From contig NZ_JANBBE010000009.1 in assembly GCF_024648825.1 (NCBI RefSeq), forward strand, positions 62,001-126,000: DNA of 64,000 nt, written 5' to 3'. A program made the translations under genes and the position numbers. The notes beneath the pieces are model-generated. The model worked only from the letters and a program-made list of their open reading frames with translations, did not search any database and had not been told where the DNA came from. The stretch is from Lentzea californiensis (GTDB lineage: Bacteria; Actinomycetota; Actinomycetes; Mycobacteriales; Pseudonocardiaceae). How positions within the stretch are numbered: position 1 is the first letter of the stretch; every line of letters begins with the position of its first letter. Shown piece after piece: positions 1 through 9,066 of this stretch.

Positions 1-3000
1 ACTTCCTCGCCGTACACCAGCACCCGCGCGGGCACGCCGGCCGCGGAGAGCAGCCGCTCGAAGCGTTCGCGGTGCTCGGCCTCGACCAGCACGACCTGCG
101 GTGCCGAGTCGGCGAGCACGTGCTGAAGCCGCTCGTCCGGGTAGGCGAGGTCCAACGGCACGTACGCGCCACCGGCTGACACGATGCCGACCAGCGCCAC
201 GACCTGCTCCAACGACCGCCCGATCGCGACCGCGACACGGTGGCGCGGCCCGACACCCGCGTTGACGAGGGTTCGAGCGAGCCGGTTCTTGGCGTCGGCC
301 AGCATCCCGTACGACAGCCCCTCCGCACTGCCGTCGAGGTGGCACATCGTCACGGCCCGTGCCGACGGGTCGCGCTCCGCGGCGGCGTCGAACAGCTGCG
401 CCAGCGTGGTCGGCTCGACCTCGGCTGCGGCACGCGCCGACGAGAGCTCGACGGCCGGGATGTTGTCTCCGTGCAGCAACGAGTTCAGCGTGTCGGAGAA
501 GGCCTGCAAGATCCTGCGGGCGCCGTCCGGGCGCACGACCGTCGTGTCGTAGATCAGGTTGAACCGCAGTGCGCCGTCGAGCGCCCGTTCGACCACCAGC
601 GTCAACGGGTAGTGCGGCGCACCCTCGTTCACGACCTCGGCGATCGTGAACGGGCCTTCCAGCGCAGTCACGTCGGTGGCGACGTCGAAGACCACGAGCG
701 TGTCGAACGCCGAACCGTGCGGAGCCTGCCGCCCGATGCGGGTCAGCGACACGTGCTGGTGCGGCAACACCGCCGTCTGGTGCGAGCGCACCGACTCCAG
801 CAACGAACGCGCGGAAGAGGAATCGGACCAGCCGACGCGCACGGGGATCGTGTTGATGAACAGGCCGACCATCTCGTCGATGCCCGGCACGCCGGCGTCA
901 CGACCCGACACCGTCGACCCGAACACGACGTCCCGGCTGCCCAGGATCCCGCCCAGCGTCACGCCCCACGCGCTGTGCACGGCGGCGCTCAGCGGCACAC
1001 CGGCCGCACGCGTCGCGGCGTCCAGGCCGGGGGCCGCGTCGATCACCACGTCGTCGAACAGCTCGGACGGCGTGTGCCCTTCCGCCACGAACGAAGGCGC
1101 CGCGAGCCCGGCGAGCTCCTCGGACCAGACCCGGTCGCTCTCCTCGGCGTCGGCGTCGGCCAGCCAGCGCACGTAGTCGGCGTAACCGCCGCGTGGGTGC
1201 ACCGAACCCGGCGTGGCGTACTCGGCCAGCAGCGCGCGCAGCATCGGCGGCACCGACCAGCCGTCCGCGATGATGTGGTGCACGGTCTGCACCAGCACGT
1301 ACCGCTGCGGCGCCACCCGGATCAGCGTGAAGCGCATCAACGGGCCGCGCGCGAGGTCGAACCCGGCGACGCGGTCCCGTTCGGCGTACTCCTGGACCTC
1401 CTCGCCGGTCATGCCCTGACCGTCCACGGTGGAAAACTCGGGCCGGACGCCGGACTCCAGCACCGAGACGACCCGGCCGTCGTCGAGACCGACGAACCGG
1501 GCGGCGAGGTTCGGGAACAGCTCCAGCACACGGGCCGTGGCCGCCTCGAGCCTGCGGGCGTCCACGGGGCCGGTCAGCGTCAGCAGCTGCTGCTCGACGT
1601 ACCGGTGCGCCGACTCGTCGTCGAAGACGGAGTGGAAGTACAGGCCTTCCTGCAGCGGCGTCAGCGGGAGGATGTCGCGCAACGCCGGGGAGTCCAGCGA
1701 GTCCACGTCGGACTGGGACAGCGGCAGCAGGTCGAAGTCGCTGGGGGAGTGGCCGCCCTCGGTCAGGGCAGCGAGCCCCTCCAGCGCGTCGGCGAAGTAC
1801 CCGCCGATCTTCGCGGTGTCCTCGTCGCTGAACACGCCGGACGGCCAGGAGAGGACGGTGACCAGTTCCAGCTCGCCGTCCGCGCCGGGCTCGGCGGAGG
1901 CGTTGAACTCCAGGGCGCGCGGCAGCCGCATCGCCGGATCGCGCTTCTCGCCGAGCTGGCCCGCGTTCTCCGCGAGCTGCCAGTCCCCGGTCGTGCCGCC
2001 GGAGAACCGGCCGAGGTAGTTGAACAGCACCTGCGGGCGCGATGTGTTCAACCGCTCGTCGCGCAGGTACTTCAGAGCGCCGTAGGAGACGCCGTTGCTC
2101 GGCACCCGAGCCAGGTCCTCCTTGACGCGCTTCAAAGCCGCACCGAGATCGTCGACGTCGACCGGGTCCACCGTCACCGGGAACAGCGTCGTGAACCAGC
2201 CGACCGTGCGCGACAGGTCCGGGTCGAGCGGCACGAACCTGCCCTCACGGCCGTGGCCCTCCAGCTCGATGTGCGCGAACGTCTGGTCCTGACCGTTGTC
2301 ACGCCGCCACCGGGCCAGTGCGACCGCGAGACCGGTCAGCAGCACGTCGTTGACCTTGGCGTGGAACAACGCCGGCACGTCGCCCAGCAATGCCGCGGTC
2401 ACGGCCGAACCAACGGTGACCGTCCGAAACTGTTCGCCCGCAACGACATCGGCGTCGGTCAGCTCACGCCGGCCGAGCAGCTGGTCGACACCCGGCAGCG
2501 GGCGCTCGTAGTACGAGCGGTCGCCCTCGAACCCGGCCTTCTCCAGCAGCTGGGTCCAGCGCCGGAACGAGGTGCCGACCGGCCGGAGCTCCACCGCCGC
2601 ACCGGAGGAGACCTGCTGCCAGGCCTGGGCGAGGTCGTCGAACAGGATGCGCCACGAGACACCGTCGATCACCACGTGGTGGATCACGATCACGAGCTGA
2701 CGAGCCTCTGACCGCCACACCGCGCGCAGCATGATGCCCGCGTCCGGGTTCAGCCCCTCGGTCGCCGCCGCGACGCACTCCTCCAGCGGCGCGTCGCTCT
2801 CCTCCCACAACGCGTGGCCGTCAGCGGGGATGTCGAACGACCACCGCTCACCCCGGACGAGCTTGGCGCGCAACATGTCGTGCCGCGCGACCAGCGCGTC
2901 GAGGATCTGGGTCAGCGCGTCGGCGGTCAGCTCCGCCGGGGTGTTGAGCACGACCGACTGCACGAACCCGTCGATCGCGTCCGTCGTCTCACCGAGCCAC

Positions 3001-5210
3001 TGCACGATCGGCAGACCCGCCACCGGGCCCGTGGGCACGTCGTCGTGGTCGACCGCCGAGGCACCGTCACGGGTCGCGACGGCGGCGAGCGCGCGCGGGG
3101 TGCGGTTGACGAAGATCTGGGTGGCGGTGACGAACAGGCCTTCCGCGCGTAACGCGCTGAGCAACGAAATGGCGAGGATGCTGTCGCCGCCCAGCTCGAA
3201 GAAGTCCTGGTCCGCGCCGACCTGCTCGACCCGCAGCACCGAGGCGACGGCCGCGCAGATCACGGCCTCGTCGTCGTTGGCGGCGGCGGTCACCGGACCG
3301 GTCTCCACCACGGGCTCGGGCAGTGCGCGGCGGTCGAGCTTTCCGTTGGGGGTCAACGGGAACTCGCTCATCACGACGATGTGCGCGGGAACCATGTACT
3401 CGACCAGGTGCTCGGTCGCCCACTGCTTCACGGCGTCCGAGGTCAGGCTCTCGTCGGACGGCACGACGTACCCGACGAGGTAGTTGCCCCCCGCCGAGTT
3501 CTTCCTGACCACGACACAGGTGTGGCGCACGCCGGGGTGCTCGGCCAGCGCGACCTCGGCGTCCTCCAGCTCCAGCCGCATGCCGCGGATCTTGACCTGG
3601 TTGTCGACGCGGCCGAGGAAGTCGAGCGACCCGTCCGGCGCGAACCGCGCCAGGTCTCCGGTGCGGTACAGACGTGAGCCGTCGGTGGCGAACGGGTTCG
3701 CCACGAACCGCGACGCCGTGAGGCCCGGAGCGTTCACATAACCGCGTCCCAGCAGGAAACCGCCGATGTACAGCTCGCCGCCGACGCCGACCGGGCACGG
3801 CCGCAGCTCGTCGTCGAGGACGTAGAGATCGGTGTTCGGGTTGGCCTTGCCGATCGACGTCGACAGCCGCTCGGCCTCGCCGCGGTAGATCACGTGCGAG
3901 ACGCCGATCGTGGCCTCGGCCGGGCCGTACCCGTGGTACATCGGGATGTCGAGCTTCGCGCGGAACCGTTCGTAGAGCTCGGACGTGAGCACCTCGCCGC
4001 CGCACCACACGTGCCGCAGGCTGGCCAGTTCGCCGTCGCCCGCGATGTTCAGCAGCACGTCCAGCATCGACGACACCAGGTACACGAACGTCACGCGGTG
4101 GCGGTCGATCGTGTGCAGCAGGTGGTGCGGGTCGCGCTCGCCGCCGGACCGCACGACGACGGTCCGCCCGCCGCACACCAGCGGCAGGAAGATCTCGTTG
4201 ATGGAGATGTCGAACGACAGCGGCGCCTTGAACAGCGACGCGTCGGAGTGTCCGAAGTGGAGGATCTGGTGCACCTGCCACAGCAGGCGTTCGCTGATCG
4301 CCTCGTGGCGGATCATCGCGCCCTTGGGGCGGCCGGTCGAGCCGGACGTGAACATCACGTACGCGAGCTGCGCGCCGCGGATCGCGACGTCGGTGGGATC
4401 GGCGGGGTAGCCGGAGAAACCCCACTCGGAGAGGTCGACCGCGACGGCCTCGGGCTCGCCTTCCCGGCCGCTGCCCAGGAGCAGGACGACCTGCGCGTCG
4501 GTGATCACGGACTCGCGGCGGGAGGCCGGCCACTGCGGGTCCAGCGGCACGAACGCGGCCCCCGCCTGCAGCACGGCGAGCAGACCGACGACCATCTCGG
4601 CGGAGCGGTCCAGGGAGATGCCGACGACCTGTTCGGCGGCGATGCCGCGCTCGAGCAGGTGGTGCGCCAGCTGGTTGGAGCGGGACAGCACCTCGCCGTA
4701 GGTGAACGCGCGCTCGCCGTCGTTGATCGCGACGGCGTCCGGGCGCTGCCGGGCCTGCTCGCGGAACAGCTCGACGACGCTCGGCCGGTCGCGATGGAAC
4801 TCGTTGTCGTTCCAGCGGGTCAGCTCCGCGAGCCGCTCGCCGGCCGTCTGGGACGTCAGCGTGCCGATGGCGCGGTGGGGGAACTCGGCCAGGTCGTCCA
4901 GGGCTCGTTGTGCCGCAGCCGGGTCGACGCCGTCCGGCACGGGGATCGCCCAGCCGTCAGGTCGCTCTGCGACAGCGGAGTTCTGGCCCTTGTCGGCCCA
5001 CACGAGCACGTCGCTGAACAACGTCGCGGGGGTGAGCTCGAGCCCGTCGACCGTGAAACCGGGGATGGCCCAGTGGTTCAGGGCGACGGCACTCGCGATG
5101 GCGATGGTCCGCTGGGGGTACTCACCGGCACGGCGCCGAACGGAGGTGATCCGGGCGGTCGAAAGAAGTACGTCGTGCTCGGCCATCTGTTCCATCGACG
5201 ACTCAGCCAT
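1..5210 (-). CDS. Hydroxamate-siderophore NRPS, first modules (A-PCP-E-C-A..., 3' end outside window)
   Basis: Multimodular peptide synthetase; about 1736 residues are visible and the C-terminus lies beyond base 1. Domain order: adenylation (A3 FTSGSTGRPKG near residue 287, FDISINEI near 333, GYGPAEATIG, NGKLDRR), carrier protein (LGGDS near 675), epimerase (HHVVIDG near 840, later RTVGWFTTLFP), condensation (HHIIADG near 1313), then a second A domain cut before its specificity pocket. Aligned by eye to GrsA, the A1 pocket reads D-I-N-Y-W-G-G-I-G, which I recall as the code for N5-acyl-N5-hydroxyornithine in coelichelin module 1 and erythrochelin module 1. Starting directly with A and carrying an epimerase fits those synthetases, giving a D-configured first residue. 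ATGs at 5210, 5195 and 5186 are all possible starts; I took the longest. An iron box lies just upstream. The tailoring genes (monooxygenase, acyltransferase) must be outside the window. Confidence 0.93.
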   Translation of the reverse strand, partial: MAESSMEQMAEHDVLLSTARITSVRRRAGEYPQRTIAIASAVALNHWAIPGFTVDGLELTPATLFSDVLVWADKGQNSAVAERPDGWAIPVPDGVDPAAAQRALDDLAEFPHRAIGTLTSQTAGERLAELTRWNDNEFHRDRPSVVELFREQARQRPDAVAINDGERAFTYGEVLSRSNQLAHHLLERGIAAEQVVGISLDRSAEMVVGLLAVLQAGAAFVPLDPQWPASRRESVITDAQVVLLLGSGREGEPEAVAVDLSEWGFSGYPADPTDVAIRGAQLAYVMFTSGSTGRPKGAMIRHEAISERLLWQVHQILHFGHSDASLFKAPLSFDISINEIFLPLVCGGRTVVVRSGGERDPHHLLHTIDRHRVTFVYLVSSMLDVLLNIAGDGELASLRHVWCGGEVLTSELYERFRAKLDIPMYHGYGPAEATIGVSHVIYRGEAERLSTSIGKANPNTDLYVLDDELRPCPVGVGGELYIGGFLLGRGYVNAPGLTASRFVANPFATDGSRLYRTGDLARFAPDGSLDFLGRVDNQVKIRGMRLELEDAEVALAEHPGVRHTCVVVRKNSAGGNYLVGYVVPSDESLTSDAVKQWATEHLVEYMVPAHIVVMSEFPLTPNGKLDRRALPEPVVETGPVTAAANDDEAVICAAVASVLRVEQVGADQDFFELGGDSILAISLLSALRAEGLFVTATQIFVNRTPRALAAVATRDGASAVDHDDVPTGPVAGLPIVQWLGETTDAIDGFVQSVVLNTPAELTADALTQILDALVARHDMLRAKLVRGERWSFDIPADGHALWEESDAPLEECVAAATEGLNPDAGIMLRAVWRSEARQLVIVIHHVVIDGVSWRILFDDLAQAWQQVSSGAAVELRPVGTSFRRWTQLLEKAGFEGDRSYYERPLPGVDQLLGRRELTDADVVAGEQFRTVTVGSAVTAALLGDVPALFHAKVNDVLLTGLAVALARWRRDNGQDQTFAHIELEGHGREGRFVPLDPDLSRTVGWFTTLFPVTVDPVDVDDLGAALKRVKEDLARVPSNGVSYGALKYLRDERLNTSRPQVLFNYLGRFSGGTTGDWQLAENAGQLGEKRDPAMRLPRALEFNASAEPGADGELELVTVLSWPSGVFSDEDTAKIGGYFADALEGLAALTEGGHSPSDFDLLPLSQSDVDSLDSPALRDILPLTPLQEGLYFHSVFDDESAHRYVEQQLLTLTGPVDARRLEAATARVLELFPNLAARFVGLDDGRVVSVLESGVRPEFSTVDGQGMTGEEVQEYAERDRVAGFDLARGPLMRFTLIRVAPQRYVLVQTVHHIIADGWSVPPMLRALLAEYATPGSVHPRGGYADYVRWLADADAEESDRVWSEELAGLAAPSFVAEGHTPSELFDDVVIDAAPGLDAATRAAGVPLSAAVHSAWGVTLGGILGSRDVVFGSTVSGRDAGVPGIDEMVGLFINTIPVRVGWSDSSSARSLLESVRSHQTAVLPHQHVSLTRIGRQAPHGSAFDTLVVFDVATDVTALEGPFTIAEVVNEGAPHYPLTLVVERALDGALRFNLIYDTTVVRPDGARRILQAFSDTLNSLLHGDNIPAVELSSARAAAEVEPTTLAQLFDAAAERDPSARAVTMCHLDGSAEGLSYGMLADAKNRLARTLVNAGVGPRHRVAVAIGRSLEQVVALVGIVSAGGAYVPLDLAYPDERLQHVLADSAPQVVLVEAEHRERFERLLSAAGVPARVLVYGEE

Positions 5211-5224
5211 CCCTTCACGATCGG

Positions 5225-5243
5225 TGAAGGAAGCCTAACCTAA
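5225..5243. promoter_or_regulatory. IdeR/DmdR-type iron box upstream of the NRPS
   Basis: The plus-strand sequence TGAAGGAAGCCTAACCTAA matches the actinobacterial iron-box consensus TTAGGTTAGSCTAACCTAA at 15 of 19 positions, with an intact right half (GCCTAACCTAA). It overlaps the stop of the ABC exporter gene and lies 15-33 bp before the NRPS start. This suggests the NRPS has its own iron-repressed promoter besides read-through from the transporter genes. Confidence 0.75.
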
Positions 5244-7036
5244 GTATTTGTCGTTCCGAATCGCCAAGCGGCCCAAAGGGCGGCGTAACGCCCGTCACGC
5301 GCGACAAGTTCTTCGTGTGTCCCCTGTTCCAGCACGCGACCTGCGTCGAGAACGGCGATGCGGTCCGCGGCGATCGCCTGGGTCAAGCGGTGCGCGACCA
5401 GGAGCGTGGTGCGGCCCCGGCACGCCGCGAGCGCCGCTCGTTCCAGCGCGGCGGCACCCTGGCTGCCCGCCTCGGCCGTCGACTCGTCCAGCACGACGAC
5501 GGGGGAGCGGCCGAGCACCAGGCGGGCGAGCGCGATCTGGGCGACCTTGGTCACGTCGAGGCGTTCGCCGCCCTCGCCGACATCGGTCCGCAGGCCCTGC
5601 GGCAACGCCTCCACCCACGAATCCGCGCCCACGGTCCGCAACGCGTCCATCAGCTCGTCGTCGGTCGCATCCGGTGCGGCGAGCCGGAGGTCCTCGGCCA
5701 GCGGGCCGGCGAACACGTGCGCTTCCTGGGTCAGGATGCTGACGAGCGCGCGGGCCCCCGCCTCGTCCAGACCGGCGAGGTCGGAGGAGCCGATGTGCAC
5801 GGAGCCGGTCAGCGGCGTGCCGGTCCCGGCGACCAGGGCCGCCAGGGTCGTCTTGCCCGCACCGGTCGCGCCGACGAGCGCGAGTGACGTTCCCGCCGGG
5901 ATCTCCAGGTCGACGTCCCGCAGCACGTCGTGCTCGGATTCGGGATACCGGAAGGAAAGGCCGCGCACCGAAACCGGAAGCGGCTGAGCGTTCGCGTCGA
6001 CGGCCACCGCGCTGCGCACGAGTTCGTCGCCGCCGGATTCGGTGGTCACGCCGACCAGTCGCGTCAGGCCGGCGCCGGATTTCTGCGCCTCGTCGAAGAA
6101 GGCCATGATCAGGCCGAGCGGGACGAACAACTTGTGGAACAGCAGAGCCGCGACGGAGACCTGGCCCAGCGACGACTGCCCGTTGATCACCAGGAGGTAG
6201 CCGACGACGATGATCAGGCCTAGCCCGATGAACTCGGCGCGGTTCTCCCGGCCGATGAACCGGCCGAAGAACCGGAAGACCTCGATGCCGATGTTGCGCA
6301 CCCGCCACGACTCGGCGGTCACCTTGTCCCGGAACGCGTTCTCCAGGCGGTAGGCGCGCACGGTCGCGATGCCGTCGAGGCCGCTGATCAACGCCTGCGC
6401 GCGATCGGCCTGCGCCTCGGACCGGGCGCGGTAGAGCGGCTGCGACCGGGGCAGGTACCAGCGCAACGCCAGCCAGTACGCGGGAAGCGCGCACGCGCCG
6501 GCGAGACCGAGCCGCCAGTCGAGGCCGAACATGCCGGCGGTCGCGATCACGACCAGCACGACCGCCGAGAAGATCGTCGGGATGGCCGTGCGGAAACCCT
6601 TGGAGATGACGGCGACGTCGTCACCGACGCGCGAGAGCACGTCACCGCGGCCGACCTCCTCGATCCGGGCGCTCGGCATCCCGAGCACCGCGCGCACCGC
6701 GCCTTCCCGCAGGCGCGCCAGCATCTCCGCGCCCACCCGGCCGACGAGGTAGGTCGACACCGCGGTCATGGCCGCGCCGGCCAGCGCCGAGATGACCGTC
6801 GCGATGCCGATCGACCAGAGGATCGACGCGTCGCGGCCCTGCACGACGCCGTCCACGACGGTGCCCAGCAGGAACACCGGGACGATCTGCAGCACCGCCC
6901 CGGCCACCGTCGCCACGACGGTGGCGATCGGCAGGCCGGGGGCGGAACGGCAGTGGTCGTACACCCAGCGAGAGGCCTCCCGCCCGGACGCCGTGCGCAG
7001 GATCTTCGTCCGCGCGCCGGAGACGCTCGTGGTCAC
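5240..7036 (-). CDS. ABC exporter half-transporter (TMD-NBD), likely siderophore export
   Basis: 598-residue type I ABC exporter with an N-terminal six-helix membrane domain (about residues 30-320) and a C-terminal ATPase. Walker A is GATGAGKTT, the Q-loop region SILTQEAH, Walker B VVVLDEST and the H-loop LLVAHRL. The ABC signature is odd: where LSGGQ is expected the sequence reads GGERLDVTKVAQIALARL. Some actinobacterial relatives have LTAAQ-like versions, so this may be a subfamily trait. The start is GTG at 7036 with a weak ribosome site. It lies between the siderophore receptor and the NRPS, the place of the exporter-type gene in coelichelin-like clusters, so export of the peptide siderophore is the likely job (inference). 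It could act as a homodimer or pair with a second half-transporter outside the window. Confidence 0.85.
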   Translation of the reverse strand: MTTSVSGARTKILRTASGREASRWVYDHCRSAPGLPIATVVATVAGAVLQIVPVFLLGTVVDGVVQGRDASILWSIGIATVISALAGAAMTAVSTYLVGRVGAEMLARLREGAVRAVLGMPSARIEEVGRGDVLSRVGDDVAVISKGFRTAIPTIFSAVVLVVIATAGMFGLDWRLGLAGACALPAYWLALRWYLPRSQPLYRARSEAQADRAQALISGLDGIATVRAYRLENAFRDKVTAESWRVRNIGIEVFRFFGRFIGRENRAEFIGLGLIIVVGYLLVINGQSSLGQVSVAALLFHKLFVPLGLIMAFFDEAQKSGAGLTRLVGVTTESGGDELVRSAVAVDANAQPLPVSVRGLSFRYPESEHDVLRDVDLEIPAGTSLALVGATGAGKTTLAALVAGTGTPLTGSVHIGSSDLAGLDEAGARALVSILTQEAHVFAGPLAEDLRLAAPDATDDELMDALRTVGADSWVEALPQGLRTDVGEGGERLDVTKVAQIALARLVLGRSPVVVLDESTAEAGSQGAAALERAALAACRGRTTLLVAHRLTQAIAADRIAVLDAGRVLEQGTHEELVARDGRYAALWAAWRFGTTNT

Positions 7037-7077
7037 GAGGGGAGGCCTTTCGCTGGAACTGTTGTGTAGTCAGAACA

Positions 7078-8124
7078 TCAGCCGACGGACTTGGCGGCCT
7101 TCACGAGCTCGTCCACCGCGTACGGCATGGACGCCAGGGTCGCCTGCGAGATCGCGGCACCGACGGCCGGGCCCTCGCTGTCGAGGATGTAGTGGACCTT
7201 GCCGGCCTTGACCGCGGGCAGGTTGTTGAAGAGCTCGAAACCCTTGAGCGCCTTCAGGTCCGCTTCGTCGTTGATGATGAAGATGCGGTCGACGTTCATC
7301 ACGTCGATGCGCTCGGGCGACAGCGACACGAAGAACTTGCCCGCCGCGAGCTCGTCGACCTTCGTGTTGCCCTTGAAGCCGATGCCGGTGATGACCTGTC
7401 CGCGCACGTCGGTCGTGGCGAACGGCCCGATGGCGTCCTTGTACCAGGACGCGACGACCGCGGTCTCGCTGGCCCAGGGCGCGTTCGCGGCCTTGGCGGC
7501 GGCGACCTTGTCGTCGATCGCCTTGATGGCCTTGGCGCCCTCGTCACCCTTGCCGACCGCCTTCGCGATCTGCAGCGCGTTGTCCTGCCACTTGGCGGAG
7601 AACGGCTCCTTCTCGTCCTTGGTGCGGCCGACCGTCGGGGCGATCTTGGTGAGCTTGTCGTACCACTCCTGCGTCGCCTCGGAGTAGACGGCGACGATCA
7701 GGTCCGGGCGCAGCTCGGCGATCTTCTCGAAGTTCGGCTCGGTGTCACCGTTCTTCATGATGACCTCGGGCGTGGTCGAACCCCACTTGTCCTTCACCCA
7801 CGGCCACTGCGTGTTGATGTCGGGCTTCTTGCCGTCGGGGTTCGGGTACTGGTCGACCATGCCGACCGGGACGACGCCCAGTGCGAGCAGGGTCTGCTCG
7901 TCGGTGTAGCCGAGGGAGACGACGCGCTTGGGCGCTTCCTTGATCTCCGTCGTGCCGAAGAAGTGCTCGACCTTGGTCGGGAACGAGCCACCGGAGGCGT
8001 TGCCCGCGTCCGGGGTCGTGGCAGGCGTGGAAGAACCGCACCCGGCGAGGACGCTGGCACCGACCACCGCGGCTGCTGCCACAGCGGTCAGTCGCTTCCA
8101 GGTCATGGTCGTTCTCTGGCCCAT
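7078..8124 (-). CDS. Ferric-siderophore-binding lipoprotein (FecB/FepB type)
   Basis: 348 residues. A lipoprotein signal ends in VLAGC (Cys about residue 29), followed by a Ser/Thr/Gly/Pro linker. The body is a periplasmic-binding fold of the FecB/BtuF class: RVVSLGYTDEQTLLALGVVPVGMVD near the start of the domain, LRPDLIVAVYSE in the middle, and the GFELFNNLPAVKAGKVHYI region near the end. It should capture the ferric hydroxamate outside the membrane and pass it to the permease pair encoded upstream. The ATG at 8124 has GAGGTG six bases ahead; a second ATG at 8106 also leaves a good signal peptide. Two iron boxes lie directly upstream, so this gene is probably iron-repressed from its own promoter. 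Confidence 0.92.
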   Translation of the reverse strand: MGQRTTMTWKRLTAVAAAAVVGASVLAGCGSSTPATTPDAGNASGGSFPTKVEHFFGTTEIKEAPKRVVSLGYTDEQTLLALGVVPVGMVDQYPNPDGKKPDINTQWPWVKDKWGSTTPEVIMKNGDTEPNFEKIAELRPDLIVAVYSEATQEWYDKLTKIAPTVGRTKDEKEPFSAKWQDNALQIAKAVGKGDEGAKAIKAIDDKVAAAKAANAPWASETAVVASWYKDAIGPFATTDVRGQVITGIGFKGNTKVDELAAGKFFVSLSPERIDVMNVDRIFIINDEADLKALKGFELFNNLPAVKAGKVHYILDSEGPAVGAAISQATLASMPYAVDELVKAAKSVG

Positions 8125-8163
8125 TCGGCACCTCGTTCTTCGCTGCCCACGCGGCGGGGGAAA

Positions 8164-8182
8164 TTAGGACAGCCGAACCTTA
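8164..8182. promoter_or_regulatory. IdeR/DmdR-type iron box, proximal
   Basis: TTAGGACAGCCGAACCTTA agrees with TTAGGTTAGSCTAACCTAA at about 15 of 19 positions. It lies 40-58 bp upstream of the receptor lipoprotein start and is followed nine bases further upstream by a second copy. Confidence 0.75.
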
Positions 8183-8190
8183 TCACCCGG

Positions 8191-8209
8191 TTAGGGCAGG
8201 CTAACTTGG
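8191..8209. promoter_or_regulatory. IdeR/DmdR-type iron box, distal
   Basis: TTAGGGCAGGCTAACTTGG keeps the TTAGG..AGGCTAAC core (14 of 19 consensus positions). It overlaps the last codons of the ATPase gene. Two boxes in tandem with 27 bp between starts suggest cooperative binding of two repressor dimers at the receptor promoter. Confidence 0.7.
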
Positions 8210-9034
8210 TTCTTGGTCACTCTTCGATACCACGTGCGTCCGGCCGATGGGGACGATCAACGGACGCTCGCTGACGGGGTCGTCGATCACCTTCGCCTGC
8301 AGGCCGAACGTGTCCAGCAACAACTCGCTCGTGATCACCTGGCTCGGATGCCCCTGCGCGACGATCGACCCCGACTTCATCACGATCAGGTTGTCGCTGT
8401 AGCGAACGGCCAGGTTCAGGTCGTGCAGGACCATGACGATCGTGCAGCCGCCCTCGTGCAGGTCGTCGACGAGGTCGATCACGTCGATCGCGTGCGCGAG
8501 GTCGAGATAGGTCGTCGGCTCGTCCAGCAGCAGCAGATCGGTGCCCTGCGCGAGCGTCATGGAGATCCACACCCGCTGCCGCTGGCCGCCCGAGAGCGAG
8601 TCGACGGGGCGGTGGGCGAGATCGGCCACGCCGGTCATGTGCAACGCCTTGGCGACGACGTCCGCGTCGTCGCTCGACCACTGGCGCACCCAGCTCTGGT
8701 GCGGGTGCCGGCCGCGGGCGACCAGGTCGGCGACCGTGAGGCCCTCCGGCGCGATCGGGGTCTGCGGGAGCAGGCCCATCCTCTTCGCGACGTCCTTGGT
8801 CTTGAGCCGCGCGATGTCGCCGCCGTCGAGCAGCACCGTGCCCTGGCGTGGCTTGAGCAGCCGCGACAGCGTCCGCAGCAGCGTCGACTTGCCGCAGCCG
8901 TTGGGCCCGATGACCGTGGTGATCACCCCGGTCGGGATGGCGACGTCCAGGTTGTCGAGCACGACCCGGTCGGCGTACCCGACCGTGACGCCCTCGGCCC
9001 CCAGTCGGGCGGCATCGTTGCGCAGCGCGGTCAT
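8201..9034 (-). CDS. Ferric-siderophore ABC importer ATPase (FepC/FhuC type)
   Basis: 277 residues with all ATPase motifs: Walker A GPNGCGKSTLLR (about residue 43), Q-loop LPQTPIAPEGLTV, signature SLSGGQRQRVWI, Walker B LLLLDEPTTYLD and switch histidine VLHDLN. The TTYLD sequence after Walker B is typical of iron-siderophore and B12 importers. It energises the two permeases encoded just upstream (9064-10128 and 10125-11186). The 29-bp gap to the preceding permease holds a weak iron-box-like sequence. Confidence 0.95.
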   Translation of the reverse strand: MTALRNDAARLGAEGVTVGYADRVVLDNLDVAIPTGVITTVIGPNGCGKSTLLRTLSRLLKPRQGTVLLDGGDIARLKTKDVAKRMGLLPQTPIAPEGLTVADLVARGRHPHQSWVRQWSSDDADVVAKALHMTGVADLAHRPVDSLSGGQRQRVWISMTLAQGTDLLLLDEPTTYLDLAHAIDVIDLVDDLHEGGCTIVMVLHDLNLAVRYSDNLIVMKSGSIVAQGHPSQVITSELLLDTFGLQAKVIDDPVSERPLIVPIGRTHVVSKSDQEPS

Positions 9035-9047
9035 AGGTCAACCTTAC

Positions 9048-9066
9048 TTAATGCAGGCTTACCTCA
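9048..9066. promoter_or_regulatory. Weak iron-box-like sequence before the ATPase gene
   Basis: TTAATGCAGGCTTACCTCA matches the iron-box consensus at 13 of 19 positions, with a good right half. It lies in the short gap between the second permease stop and the ATPase start. It may be a weak internal operator or chance. Confidence 0.4.

Noticed and set aside
240..2711. Long plus-strand open frame opposite the NRPS (about 820 codons)
   Set aside because: Arg/His/Val-rich translation with no family signature. It is the GC-skewed antisense frame of the clear NRPS epimerase and condensation domains.
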